NCBI GenBank assembly: GCA_964545205.1
Contig: CAZJFH010000019.1
Span: 14,449 to 78,448, forward strand
Direction: 5' to 3'
Origin: CAZJFH01 sp964545205
GTDB taxonomy: Bacteria > Pseudomonadota > Alphaproteobacteria > Rhodospirillales > Magnetospirillaceae
Length of the DNA: 64,000 nucleotides
Part shown: piece by piece, positions 43,595 through 52,279 of the stretch
Numbering within the stretch: the stretch's first letter is position 1
Layout: each line of letters opens with the position of its first letter
Position numbers and translations under genes: made by a program
The notes under the pieces: generated by a model
What the model was told of the DNA's origin: nothing
Databases searched by the model: none
Seen by the model: only the letters and a program-made list of their open reading frames with translations

Positions 43595-44065
43595 TGGTTG
43601 TCATTCCTCCTGATTGGGCGGCGCCTCCCCCCGCGGCACATGTTCGAGCCGCACAGAAACACCGCTGAATTCGACGAACGCCGCGACAATGTGCCGAGGC
43701 CTGTCACGTATCCGGCTACGCGGCCGCGCCGCGACAACGGAACATGCCAAGTCACGGCTTCGCCGCCAGTCGAACGAATAGTGACGACGTGAGTTGACTC
43801 ATTGTGAGCCGGCACGATTGGCGCACGCCGAACGGACAGATTCACTTTCGGCACGCGCCGAACGAATATGAGGTGATTAAAAGCGCATTCGCACGCAAAG
43901 TCCACCTTATAAATCAGGCAAATTTGATGTAAGCTGCACGGTTTGGCCGGTCGCCGCCGCTCGCCTCCCCGAACGCGTGCCCCGCTGCGCTGGAACCACC
44001 CGGCCCGCGAGGCAGTTATTCGGGACGCACCGATCCGGTGCTGGAAGCATCTTGGAGACTGACCG
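43595..44065. other. 471-base divergent regulatory region, metK operon versus secreted protein
   Basis: There is no gene here. The 10-base sequence CGAACGAATA occurs at 43771-43780 and 43859-43868, and CGCCGAACG occurs at 43827-43835 and 43856-43864, suggesting binding sites for one regulator. The stretch 43860-43935 is AT-rich (TATAAATC, AATTTGATG) and is the probable promoter zone. The metK leader contains a GCGGC/GCCGC hairpin near 43635-43655. I do not recognise a SAM riboswitch in it. Confidence 0.5.
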
Positions 44066-44641
44066 ATGAAGCACACGCTTTTGCGCGGCGCCGCCGCCGC
44101 CGCCCTCGTCCTCGGCCTCGCCGGCACCGCCGTCGCGCAGGGCGCGTCCCAGAGCGCCCCGCCCGGCCTCGCCGACAAGGAGCCCCTGCCCCCCGGCATC
44201 GAGAAGCGCGGCGGCGATCTGCCGTCCGGCCTGGAAGGCCGCCTCGACACGGGCGAGACCACCGGCGACGGCCAGACGGCCGCGGCCGGCGATGCCGAGG
44301 CCGGCGCCGACCAGACCGCCGCCGTCAGCGCCGACGTCTCGGCCGACACCCTGAGCTCGGCCTTCGACAACATGTCGGCCGAGATCGCCGAGCTGGGCGG
44401 GCTGAGCGACCTCGCCGACGAGGACGTCCGCATCGTCAAGGCCGCGGCCGTGGGCGGGGACTTCGACGTCGAAGGCGCGGCGGCGAAGAACGAGGCGCAG
44501 ATCTCGGAACTGCGCGGCAAGATCGAAGACAGCAGCGCCGTCAAGGACGCGCTGGAGAAGAACAACGTCGCCGTCGACGAGGTCGTCGCCGTGGATGTCG
44601 GCGCCGACGGCAAGATCACCGTGTTCACCCACGGCGGCTGA
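44066..44641 (+). CDS. Secreted hypothetical protein
   Basis: 191 aa. A signal peptide ends near AGTAVAQGA. Next come a Pro/Gly segment with repeated PPG (PPGLADKEPLPPGIEKRG) and an acidic Ala-rich domain with no recognised fold. Strongly acidic and Ala/Asp-rich overall, without Cys. TTGGAGA precedes the ATG. It is divergent from metK, so the two may share control. Function unknown. Confidence 0.7.
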   Translation: MKHTLLRGAAAAALVLGLAGTAVAQGASQSAPPGLADKEPLPPGIEKRGGDLPSGLEGRLDTGETTGDGQTAAAGDAEAGADQTAAVSADVSADTLSSAFDNMSAEIAELGGLSDLADEDVRIVKAAAVGGDFDVEGAAAKNEAQISELRGKIEDSSAVKDALEKNNVAVDEVVAVDVGADGKITVFTHGG

Positions 44642-44655
44642 TCGGGCCGGGATGC

Positions 44656-44690
44656 AAAAAGGGCGGCGGGGCGATGGCCCCGCCGCCCTT
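44656..44690 (-). terminator. Rho-independent terminator for the csbD gene
   Basis: AAGGGCGGCGGGGC (44659-44672) and GCCCCGCCGCCCTT (44677-44690) form a perfect 14-bp stem with a GATG loop. On the minus strand it is followed by a T-run (44660-44656). It lies between convergent genes and may serve both. Confidence 0.75.
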
Positions 44691-44711
44691 CGCGCGTCCG
44701 ACGCCCGGGCG

Positions 44712-44912
44712 TCAGTGGATGCTGCGCGTCCAGGTGTCCAGTTCGCGCTCAGCCTCCTCCTTGGAGTAGCCGTAGCGTTCCTGAAGGCGCCCGGCCATCT
44801 CGTCGCGCTTGCCCTTCGCGAGTTCCAGGTCGTCGTCGGTCAGCTTGCCCCAGCGCTGCCGGGCCATGCCCTTGTACTGTTTCCAGTTGCCTTCGATCAT
44901 GTCCCAGTTCAT
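44712..44912 (-). CDS. CsbD-family stress protein
   Basis: 66 aa, small and highly charged. It begins MNWDMIEGNWKQYKGM, the CsbD signature, followed by RWGKLTDDDLELAKGKRDEM and GRLQERYGYSKEEAERE. CsbD proteins are induced by general stress or starvation; the molecular role is not known. AGGAGG is eight bases before this ATG, which decides it over an upstream in-frame start at 44936. Confidence 0.9.
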   Translation of the reverse strand: MNWDMIEGNWKQYKGMARQRWGKLTDDDLELAKGKRDEMAGRLQERYGYSKEEAERELDTWTRSIH

Positions 44913-44995
44913 GGACAACCTCCTGGTCGGTACCAATCTGATACCCCGTCAACACCGGCCCGCCCCCAAGGGTTCCCGAACGGTTAGGACCGCCG

Positions 44996-45454
44996 ATGAA
45001 ACCGATTACCACCCTCGCGTCGCTGATCGCCGTCGCCGCCGTGGCCGGGGCCGCGGTCGCGTGGCTGGTGCCGGGCAGCACGGTGGCGGTCGATGCCGGC
45101 GATCCCAAACTGGTGGCGCTGGGGGCGGAGGTCTATGCCGAGCATTGCGCCGCGTGCCACGGCGCCGAGCTCGAGGGTCAGCCCAACTGGCGCGAGCGCA
45201 ACGCCGAGGGCCGCCTGCCGGCGCCGCCGCACGACGCCAGCGGCCACACCTGGCACCATGCCGACGACGTGCTGTTCCGGATCACCAAGTACGGCCTGGA
45301 GGGCATCGCGCCGCCCGGCTACGAGACCGACATGCCGGCCTACGAGGGCGTGCTCGGCGACCGCGAGATCAACGCCGTGCTGTCCTACATCAAGTCGCAG
45401 TGGCCGCCGGAAATCCGCGCCCGGCAGGAACGGCTCAGCGCGGCAGCCCGCTAG
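44996..45454 (+). CDS. Periplasmic/membrane-anchored c-type cytochrome
   Basis: 152 aa. One N-terminal hydrophobic segment (about 5-28) acts as signal or anchor. A single haem site, CAACH, in YAEHCAACHGAELEG is near residue 53, and the distal Met is probably in YETDMPAYEGVLGD near residue 118. It fits mono-haem class I cytochromes that shuttle electrons in the periplasm. Its 3' end overlaps mprF by 20 bases in convergent orientation. Confidence 0.9.
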   Translation: MKPITTLASLIAVAAVAGAAVAWLVPGSTVAVDAGDPKLVALGAEVYAEHCAACHGAELEGQPNWRERNAEGRLPAPPHDASGHTWHHADDVLFRITKYGLEGIAPPGYETDMPAYEGVLGDREINAVLSYIKSQWPPEIRARQERLSAAAR

Positions 45455-47927
45455 CCAGGCGGGCGGCGGCGGGTCCGGCGATCTCCTCGGCCAGGGCCGG
45501 GATGGCGGCCTCGGCCGGCACGGCCGCGTAGACCGGGTGCCACTCGGGCGCGTAATCCTCGAGCCGTCGGCGGTCGGCGAGCCCGCGGCCGCGGTCGCTG
45601 CGCGCGAGAAGTTCGGCCAGCGAGCGGAGCAGCGGATCACGCTGGTCGCCGGCCGCCAGCCCGAGCTCGAACCAGCGATAGCGGTTGGCCTTGCCCCACA
45701 GCATCACCTCGGCGGTGAGGAAGGCCTCGATGCCCGCGGGCGCGTCGTCGCTTCGGCGGACGCCGCCCAGGGCGAGGCCGCTGCCGCGGGCTCCGGCCCA
45801 GACCGGAGCCGCGGCGACCACCGTCTGCCCGATGCGCGCCACGGCCGTCGGGAACGGCGCCAGCCGGTCGGGATCGGCCTCGCCGAGCCGCCGCAACGCT
45901 TCGCCGGCCTGGCCGGCCGGCAGGATCTCGAACGTGGCGCCGGCGCGGCGGGCGTCGTCGTGCAGGCGCCGCAGCGCCGGACGGGCCGGCGCCTGAAGCG
46001 CGAACCGGCGCAACTGGACACGGGCGAGCTCGCCGATGCGGCTGAACCCGAGCCCGAGGTCCAGGTACAGCGGCCGGTGGGCGACCCGCAGGAACACGGG
46101 CTTGGCCCCCGCCGCCTCGGCCGCTTCGCGGAAGTTCCACGCCAGGTCCGGCCATGCCGCCTCGGGCCCGACCGGTTCGCCCAGCGCCACCCAGCGGTCG
46201 TCGGCGACGACGTACATGATGAAGGCGCCGCCGGCGGCGTCGAACATCAGCGCGACATCGCCCAGCAGCGCCCGGTTGGCGTCGGCGGCCGGCGACCGCC
46301 GCAGGATGATGGCCGCCGCGCGCGCACGCTCGCCCGGACCGGGAAGGCGTGGCGGTGGCGGGCGGCGCGCCAGCGCCATGGCGACCGGCACGGCCGCGAA
46401 CACCGCCACGGCGGCGAAGCCGGCACGCAAGGCGCGCGCGGCGCCGTCGTCGAGCGCGACGCTGGTCCAGGCGGTCAGCGCCACCGGCTCGCCGGCGCGA
46501 TGGAAGGCGACCACCGTCAGCCAGCCGACGGCGATCAGCACCGCCGCGCCGGCACCGAGCCAACTCGTCGACGGCCCCAGGGCGGCGATCGGCTGCAGGC
46601 GGTAGAAAATGCGCCGGCCGGCGACCAGCAACAGCATCAGGCCGCCGGCGGCGATGGTTTCCTCGTAGTCGAAGGCGCGCAGCAGCGCCGCCGCGCCGCC
46701 GAGCGCCAGCAGCGCCAGCGCCGCCCGATAGGCGCCCGACAGCCGCCGCGAGATGCCGCGCGCCGTCAGCAGCAGACCCGCCCCGGCGCCGGCCGCCACG
46801 ACGTGGGCGCCCTGCGGCACGGCCAGGGGCAGCGAGGCGGCGCTCATCGCCAGCCGCCGCGGATCGTCGGGCGTGGCGCCGGTCAGCAGCAGCATGGCGC
46901 CGGCCGCGAACACCAGCACCGACAGCGCCGCCGGCTCCAGCTCGCGCAGCCCGACCCGGGCCTGGCGTCCGGCGCGGCCGAGGCGCCGACCGCCCATGAC
47001 GACCTCGTAGGCGGCCATGAAAACGGCGCCGAGCGCCAGCGGCACCAGATTGTAGGTCACCCGGAACAGCACCAGCGCGCCCAGCGTGGCGTCGGCCGGC
47101 ACCTCCGGGGTCATCAGGACGACGGCGGTCTCGAACACCCCCAGCCCGCCGGGAACGTGGGTCACCAGCCCGGCGAGATTGGCGAGAACGTAGATGCCGA
47201 CGAAGGCCCAGGGCGGCGGCGCGCCTTCGGGCAGCAGGACGTAGAGCGTCATCGCCGCGAAGCCCAGGTCGGTGGCGGCGACCAGCATCTGCAGCGCCGC
47301 GGTGCGCGGCCCGGGAAAGGTGAAATTGCGGCCGAAGGCGCGGATCGGCCGGGTGCGGAATACGCCGACGACGACGTAGAGCGCCACCAGCAGCAGCGTG
47401 CCGATCCCGATCGCCTGCAGCGCCCCGGCGGCGATGCCCGACAGCGCCGCGAACTTGTCCGGCGCCAAGGTCAGCGCCAGCGCCGCCAGGGTCGCCGCCC
47501 CGACCGCGAAGGTGAAGGCGCAGAACACGATCACCGCCGCCACCTCCAGCGCCGTCAGTCCGGCGGCCGTGTACATGCGGTAGCGGATGGCGCCGCCGGT
47601 CAGGGCGGCGAAGCCGGCCGAGTGGCTGATGGCGTGGCTGATGAACGAGGCCAGGAAGGTCAGCGGCACCGAGATGCGCCGCCGCAGGTAGTGGATCGCC
47701 AGCCAGTCGAAGCCGCCGAGCGCCAGATAGCTCCCCAAGGACGCCGCGAGCGACAGCGCCACCGCCGTCCACGGCGTCTCGCGCAGCCGGGCGAACACGT
47801 CGGCGAGTTGATACTGCCCCAGGGCCTGCCGGAGCAGCCACAGGGCAAAGACCAGAATGCCCAGCGACACCAGGGTGCCGATCAGCTTCCAGATCTTCCT
47901 CGGGATGATGCTCGCCAGTCTGCGCAT
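45435..47927 (-). CDS. mprF: Aminoacyl-phosphatidylglycerol synthase/flippase MprF
   Basis: 830-aa membrane protein. The N-terminal flippase half has about 13 or 14 helices, including FDWLAIHYLRRR, the HVPGGLGVFETAVVL motif near residue 265, and further helices to about residue 510. The C-terminal DUF2156/GNAT-like domain (about 515-830) transfers Lys or Ala from aminoacyl-tRNA to phosphatidylglycerol (MYVVADDRWVALGEPVG, RYRWFELGLAAGDQR). The result is a less negative membrane with resistance to cationic peptides. Lys or Ala specificity cannot be told. Confidence 0.92.
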   Translation of the reverse strand: MRRLASIIPRKIWKLIGTLVSLGILVFALWLLRQALGQYQLADVFARLRETPWTAVALSLAASLGSYLALGGFDWLAIHYLRRRISVPLTFLASFISHAISHSAGFAALTGGAIRYRMYTAAGLTALEVAAVIVFCAFTFAVGAATLAALALTLAPDKFAALSGIAAGALQAIGIGTLLLVALYVVVGVFRTRPIRAFGRNFTFPGPRTAALQMLVAATDLGFAAMTLYVLLPEGAPPPWAFVGIYVLANLAGLVTHVPGGLGVFETAVVLMTPEVPADATLGALVLFRVTYNLVPLALGAVFMAAYEVVMGGRRLGRAGRQARVGLRELEPAALSVLVFAAGAMLLLTGATPDDPRRLAMSAASLPLAVPQGAHVVAAGAGAGLLLTARGISRRLSGAYRAALALLALGGAAALLRAFDYEETIAAGGLMLLLVAGRRIFYRLQPIAALGPSTSWLGAGAAVLIAVGWLTVVAFHRAGEPVALTAWTSVALDDGAARALRAGFAAVAVFAAVPVAMALARRPPPPRLPGPGERARAAAIILRRSPAADANRALLGDVALMFDAAGGAFIMYVVADDRWVALGEPVGPEAAWPDLAWNFREAAEAAGAKPVFLRVAHRPLYLDLGLGFSRIGELARVQLRRFALQAPARPALRRLHDDARRAGATFEILPAGQAGEALRRLGEADPDRLAPFPTAVARIGQTVVAAAPVWAGARGSGLALGGVRRSDDAPAGIEAFLTAEVMLWGKANRYRWFELGLAAGDQRDPLLRSLAELLARSDRGRGLADRRRLEDYAPEWHPVYAAVPAEAAIPALAEEIAGPAAARLASGLPR

Positions 47928-48007
47928 GGCCCCACCGCTGCGGTCGCCCCACAGATGGGGCCGCCGCGGCGGCTGCGCAGGGGGCCGTATACGACCGGAT
48001 GCCCGCC

Positions 48008-51000
48008 CTACTCGGCCGCCTGGTCGGCCCAGGTATCCGGATGCTCCTCGGCCTCGCGGTGGCGGCGGGCCAGCAGCGTGTAGGCGGTGGGTACCACGAA
48101 CAGGGTCAGCACGGTGCCGAGCGCGATGCCGCCGACGATCACCCAGCCGATCTGCTGGCGGCTCTCGGCCCCGGCCCCGGTGGCCAGGGCCAGCGGCACG
48201 GCGCCCAGCACCATGGCGCCGGTCGTCATCAGGATCGGCCGCAGGCGCAGCGCCGCCGCCTCGATCACCGCCGACCTCTTGTCCATGCCGCGGTCGCGGA
48301 GCTGGTTGGCGAATTCGACGATCAGGATGCCGTGCTTGGTGATCAGGCCGATCAGCGTCACCAGGCCGATCTGGCTGTAGACGTTCAGCGTGCCGCCGCT
48401 CCATTTCAGCGCCGCCAGCGCGCCGGCCATCGCCAGCGGCACGGTCAGCATGATCACCAGCGGGTCGCGGAAGCTCTCGAACTGCGCCGACAGCACCAGG
48501 TAGATGAAGAACAGCGCCAGCACGAAGGTGACGTAGAGCGCCTCGCTGGACGACTTGAACTCGCGCGACGGCCCGTCCCAGTCGATGCGGGCGCTGGGCG
48601 GCAGGATGCGCTCGGCCGCCGCCTCCATGTGGGCGACGGCGTCGCCGAGCGCGTAGCCCGGCGCGATGTTGGCCGATATCTTGGCGGCCCGGAGCTGGTT
48701 GAAGTGGTTGAGTTCGGTCGGCGCCACCGTCTCGGTCACCCGCACCAGGTTCGAGAGCTGGATCATCCGCCCGTCGCCGCCGCGCACGTAGATCGTCGAC
48801 AGGTCGTCGGGATTGCGCCGGTCGGCGTCCTCGACCTTGACCACGACGTCGTACTGCTCGCCGCCCTGCTTGAAGCGGGTGACCTGACGGCCGCCCAGCA
48901 TCGTCTCCAGCGTGCGGCCGACGACGTCGACCGAGCTGCCGACGTCGATGGTCTTCTCGCGGTCGACGTCGACGCGGAGCTGCGGCTTGTTGAGCTTGAG
49001 GTCCGAATCCGGCGCCTGCAGGCCGGGATAGCGCATCGCCTCCTCGAGCAGGGCGTCGGCGATGCGCTGCAACTCGGCGTAATCGCCCGAGGTCTGGACC
49101 ACCATGTTGAACTGCTTCGAACTGGCGCGCTGGCCCAGCGACGACGGGTTGACGCCGAAGGCCAGCAGCCCCGGCACCCCGAACATCTTCTGCGACAGCT
49201 CCTGCGCCACCTGCTGCTGCGGGACGTCGCGCTTCTCCCAGTCGTGGAGCTTCACGAAGCCCAGCATCCTGTTGACCGTCGGCACGCCCGAGATCACGAA
49301 ATAGCGCTCGACCTGCGGATGCTCGGCGAAGAAGCCCTCGATGACCTTGGAGTAGCGGTCGGTGTAGCCGATCGTGGCGCCCTCGGGGCCGATGCCGATG
49401 GCCACCACCGTGCCGCGGTCCTCGGTCGGCGCCAGTTCCGATTTCAGGCTGGCGCCGAGCAGCCAGGCCCAGCCGCCGACCAGCGCCACCGCCAGAACCA
49501 CCAGCCAGCGCACCCGCAGGGTGCCGCGCAGGCTGGCGCGGTAGCCGCGCGTCAGGCCGTCGAGCCCGCGTTCGACGACGTTGTAGAGCCAGGAATGCCT
49601 GGTCTCGTGGCGCAGCATGCGCGAGCACATCATCGGCGTCAGGGTCAGCGCGACGAAGCCCGAGACCAGCACGGCGCAGGCCAGCGTCCAGGCGAATTCG
49701 ACGAACAGCTTGCCGGTGCGGCCCTCCATGAAGCCGATCGGCACGTAGACGGCGGCCAGGGTCACGGTCATCGCCAGCACCGCGAAGGCGATCTCCTTCG
49801 AGCCCTTCAGCGCCGCCTGGAACGGCGGCTCGCCGGCCTCGACGTGGCGGAAGATGTTCTCCAGCATGACGATGGCGTCGTCGACCACCAGGCCGATCGC
49901 CAGCACCATCGCCAGCAGGGTCAGCGTGTTGATGCTGAAGCCCAGGAAGTACATCAGCGCGAAGGTGCCGATCAGCGAGACCGGGATGGTGACCAGAGGA
50001 ATCAGGCTGGCCCGCAAGCTGCGCAGGAAGAAGAAGATCACCAGCATGACCAGCACCACCGCCTCGGCGATGGTCATGAACACCGCTTCGATCGAGCGCT
50101 CGATGAAGATCGAGGTGTCGTGGCCGACGTCGACGGTCATGCCCTCGGGCAGGCTGGCGATGATCCCCGGCAGCGCCTCGCGCACCGCGGTCGAGACGTC
50201 GAGCGGGTTGGCCGTGGACTGTTTGACGATGCCCAAAGCGACCGCCGGATTGCCCTTGAACCGGACCACCCGCCGCTCGTCCTGGGCGCCGAGTTCGATG
50301 CGCGCGACGTCGCCGAGGCGCACCATGTAGCCGTCGGCGTCCTTCAGGATCACCTGCTCGAACTGCGCCGGGGTGCGCAGGTCGGTCTCGGACAGCACCC
50401 CGAACTCGCGCTCGGCGCTCTCGATGCGGCCGGCCGGGATCTCGACGTTCTGGCGGCGCAGCGCCGTCTCGACGTCCTGGGGGGTGAGCTGGAACGCCGC
50501 CAGCCGAGCCCGGTCGAGCCAGATGCGCATCGCGTAGCGGCGCTCGCCGAAAATGCGCACGTCGGCGACGCCGTCGAGGTTCTGCAGCTTGTTCTTGACG
50601 AAGCGGTCGGCGATGTCGGTGACCTGCAGCGGCGAATGGCGGTCGCTGGAGAAGGCCAGGTAGATGATCGGCTGGGCGTCGGCCTCGACCTTGGCGATCA
50701 CCGGCTCCTCGACGTCGGCGGGCAGCCGCTGGCGCACCCGCGAGACCCGGTCGCGCACGTCGTTGGCGGCAGAGTCGGGATCGCGGTCGACGCGGAAGGT
50801 GATCGATATCTGACTCTTTTCGGCGCGGCTGATCGACGACAGCACGTCGATGCCCTCGATGCCGGCCAGCGAGTCCTCGAGCACGTTCGAGATCTGGCTC
50901 TCGACGACCTCGGCGCTGGCGCCGGGATAATCGGTCTCGACCGTCACCACCGGCTCGTCGATGTTGGGGTATTCGCGCACCGCCAGCCGGTCGTAGGCGA

Positions 51001-51079
51001 TGATGCCGACCAGCACCACCAGCAGGCTCATCACCGTCGCGAAGACCGGCCGGCGGATGCACAGTCCGGGAAGGGTCAT
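48008..51079 (-). CDS. RND efflux permease (AcrB/MexB superfamily, HAE1-like)
   Basis: 1023-aa proton-driven pump with two halves of six helices and large periplasmic loops. The N-terminus RRPVFATVMSLLVVLVGI and the DEPVVTVETDYPGAS block are typical, and helix IV carries the paired Asp motif VVDDAIVMLENI near residue 400. It lies five bases behind its adaptor and has no outer-membrane partner in the window, so it probably borrows a TolC elsewhere. The substrate is unknown. Confidence 0.92.
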   Translation of the reverse strand: MTLPGLCIRRPVFATVMSLLVVLVGIIAYDRLAVREYPNIDEPVVTVETDYPGASAEVVESQISNVLEDSLAGIEGIDVLSSISRAEKSQISITFRVDRDPDSAANDVRDRVSRVRQRLPADVEEPVIAKVEADAQPIIYLAFSSDRHSPLQVTDIADRFVKNKLQNLDGVADVRIFGERRYAMRIWLDRARLAAFQLTPQDVETALRRQNVEIPAGRIESAEREFGVLSETDLRTPAQFEQVILKDADGYMVRLGDVARIELGAQDERRVVRFKGNPAVALGIVKQSTANPLDVSTAVREALPGIIASLPEGMTVDVGHDTSIFIERSIEAVFMTIAEAVVLVMLVIFFFLRSLRASLIPLVTIPVSLIGTFALMYFLGFSINTLTLLAMVLAIGLVVDDAIVMLENIFRHVEAGEPPFQAALKGSKEIAFAVLAMTVTLAAVYVPIGFMEGRTGKLFVEFAWTLACAVLVSGFVALTLTPMMCSRMLRHETRHSWLYNVVERGLDGLTRGYRASLRGTLRVRWLVVLAVALVGGWAWLLGASLKSELAPTEDRGTVVAIGIGPEGATIGYTDRYSKVIEGFFAEHPQVERYFVISGVPTVNRMLGFVKLHDWEKRDVPQQQVAQELSQKMFGVPGLLAFGVNPSSLGQRASSKQFNMVVQTSGDYAELQRIADALLEEAMRYPGLQAPDSDLKLNKPQLRVDVDREKTIDVGSSVDVVGRTLETMLGGRQVTRFKQGGEQYDVVVKVEDADRRNPDDLSTIYVRGGDGRMIQLSNLVRVTETVAPTELNHFNQLRAAKISANIAPGYALGDAVAHMEAAAERILPPSARIDWDGPSREFKSSSEALYVTFVLALFFIYLVLSAQFESFRDPLVIMLTVPLAMAGALAALKWSGGTLNVYSQIGLVTLIGLITKHGILIVEFANQLRDRGMDKRSAVIEAAALRLRPILMTTGAMVLGAVPLALATGAGAESRQQIGWVIVGGIALGTVLTLFVVPTAYTLLARRHREAEEHPDTWADQAAE

Positions 51080-51084
51080 GCGAA

Positions 51085-52212
51085 TCAGGCCCCGTGCTTG
51101 GCGCCGGCCGGCGACCCGCCGGCCTGGGTGATCACGACCTTGGCGCCGGGGCGCAGCTTCATGTGGCCGGCGGTGATGACCGTGTCCTGCGGGGTCAGCC
51201 CCTCCACCACCTCGACCATGCCGCCACGGCGGATGCCCAGGCGCACCGGCACCGCCTCGAAGCCGTCGCCGACCACGCGGTAGACCATGCTCTCGCCGCC
51301 GCGCGGCACGATGGCCTCCTCGGGCACCATGATCGCGTTCTGGACCTCGTCGAGGATCAGCGCCACCCGCACGAACAGGCCGGGGCGCAGGGTCAGGCTG
51401 GGATTGGGCACCCGGGCGCGGACCACGACGGCGCGGCCGTTGACGTCGATCTGCGGGTCGATGGCGTAGACCACGCCGGCGAAGCCGGTGCCGGGGAAGG
51501 CGTCGGCGGTGATTTCCAGGGTCTGGCCGACGCGCACCGCCGACAAATAGACCTCGGGCACGCGAAAGTCGGCCTTTACCGGATCGATCTTCTCGAGATT
51601 GACGATGTCCTGGCCGGCGGTGACATAGGCGCCGACGCTGACCTTGCGCAGGCCGACGATGCCGTCGAACGGCGCCAGCACGCGGGTCTTCCGGAGCTGC
51701 GCCTCGGCCAGCTCGATGGCGGCGCGATCGACGCGCAGCCCCGCCGCCGCTTCGTCGCGGGCGCGCTCGGTGCCGGCGCCCTGGCTGAACAGCTTGCGCG
51801 CGCGCTCGTCGTTGGCCTCGCTCAGCGCCAGATTGGCCCGCGCCTGCTCGAGTTGCGCGCGCCAGGTGCTGTCGTCGAGCGTCAGCAGCACGTCGCCCTT
51901 CGCCACGCGCTGGCCTTCCTCGAAACGGATCTCGGCGACGCGGCCGGCGATCTCGGGCCGGATCATCACCGATTCGTCCGAGCGCAGGCTACCCACCGCG
52001 GCGATCTCGCGGGTGATCGGACCGACCTGCACCGCCACCGCCTCGACCGGCACCGGGAAGTCCTTGCCGGGCTGCGGTCCGGCCTGCTGCGCCGGCCCGT
52101 CGCCGGTGGCCAGCGCCAGCAGCGCCGGCAGCTCGGCCCGCATGGTCCAGGCGCCGTAGCCGGCGGCGCCCAGCACCACCAGCACGGAAAGCCAAACAAG
52201 GGTCTTGCGCAT
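51085..52212 (-). CDS. RND efflux periplasmic adaptor
   Basis: Membrane-fusion protein of 375 aa. An N-terminal membrane helix (about 5-22) is followed by barrel-sandwich halves (PEIAGRVAEIRFEEGQRV and RVLAPFDGIVGLRKVSVGAYV), an alpha-hairpin (NLALSEANDERARKLFSQGA) and a beta-barrel domain. First gene of the pump operon; a TetR-type operator overlaps its promoter (52257-52279). Confidence 0.92.
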   Translation of the reverse strand: MRKTLVWLSVLVVLGAAGYGAWTMRAELPALLALATGDGPAQQAGPQPGKDFPVPVEAVAVQVGPITREIAAVGSLRSDESVMIRPEIAGRVAEIRFEEGQRVAKGDVLLTLDDSTWRAQLEQARANLALSEANDERARKLFSQGAGTERARDEAAAGLRVDRAAIELAEAQLRKTRVLAPFDGIVGLRKVSVGAYVTAGQDIVNLEKIDPVKADFRVPEVYLSAVRVGQTLEITADAFPGTGFAGVVYAIDPQIDVNGRAVVVRARVPNPSLTLRPGLFVRVALILDEVQNAIMVPEEAIVPRGGESMVYRVVGDGFEAVPVRLGIRRGGMVEVVEGLTPQDTVITAGHMKLRPGAKVVITQAGGSPAGAKHGA

Positions 52213-52251
52213 CTACTTCAACCTCGGTGTGAGCGGGCCGCAACCGGGCTA

Positions 52252-52279
52252 TAGTTAAACTGAACGGTTCAGTCGTCAA
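52252..52279 (-). promoter_or_regulatory. Promoter with embedded TetR-type operator for the RND operon
   Basis: On the minus strand TTGACG (52279-52274) is followed after 17 bases by AACTAT (52256-52251). Between them lies the perfect dyad ACTGAAC-G-GTTCAGT (52259-52273), the form bound by AcrR/TetR-type repressors. The -35 overlaps the last codons of the MFS gene. No TetR gene is adjacent in this window. Confidence 0.6.

Noticed and set aside
43595..44065. SAM riboswitch upstream of metK
   Set aside because: A leader hairpin is present but I could not match SAM-II, SAM/SAH or other SAM riboswitch consensus by eye. A covariance-model search would decide.
45435..51062. A 1875-codon open frame on the minus strand spanning mprF and the RND pump
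   Set aside because: Only the last 830 codons (from 47927) make a real protein, MprF. The upstream part is the shadow of the RND permease in another frame, a known effect of very high GC.
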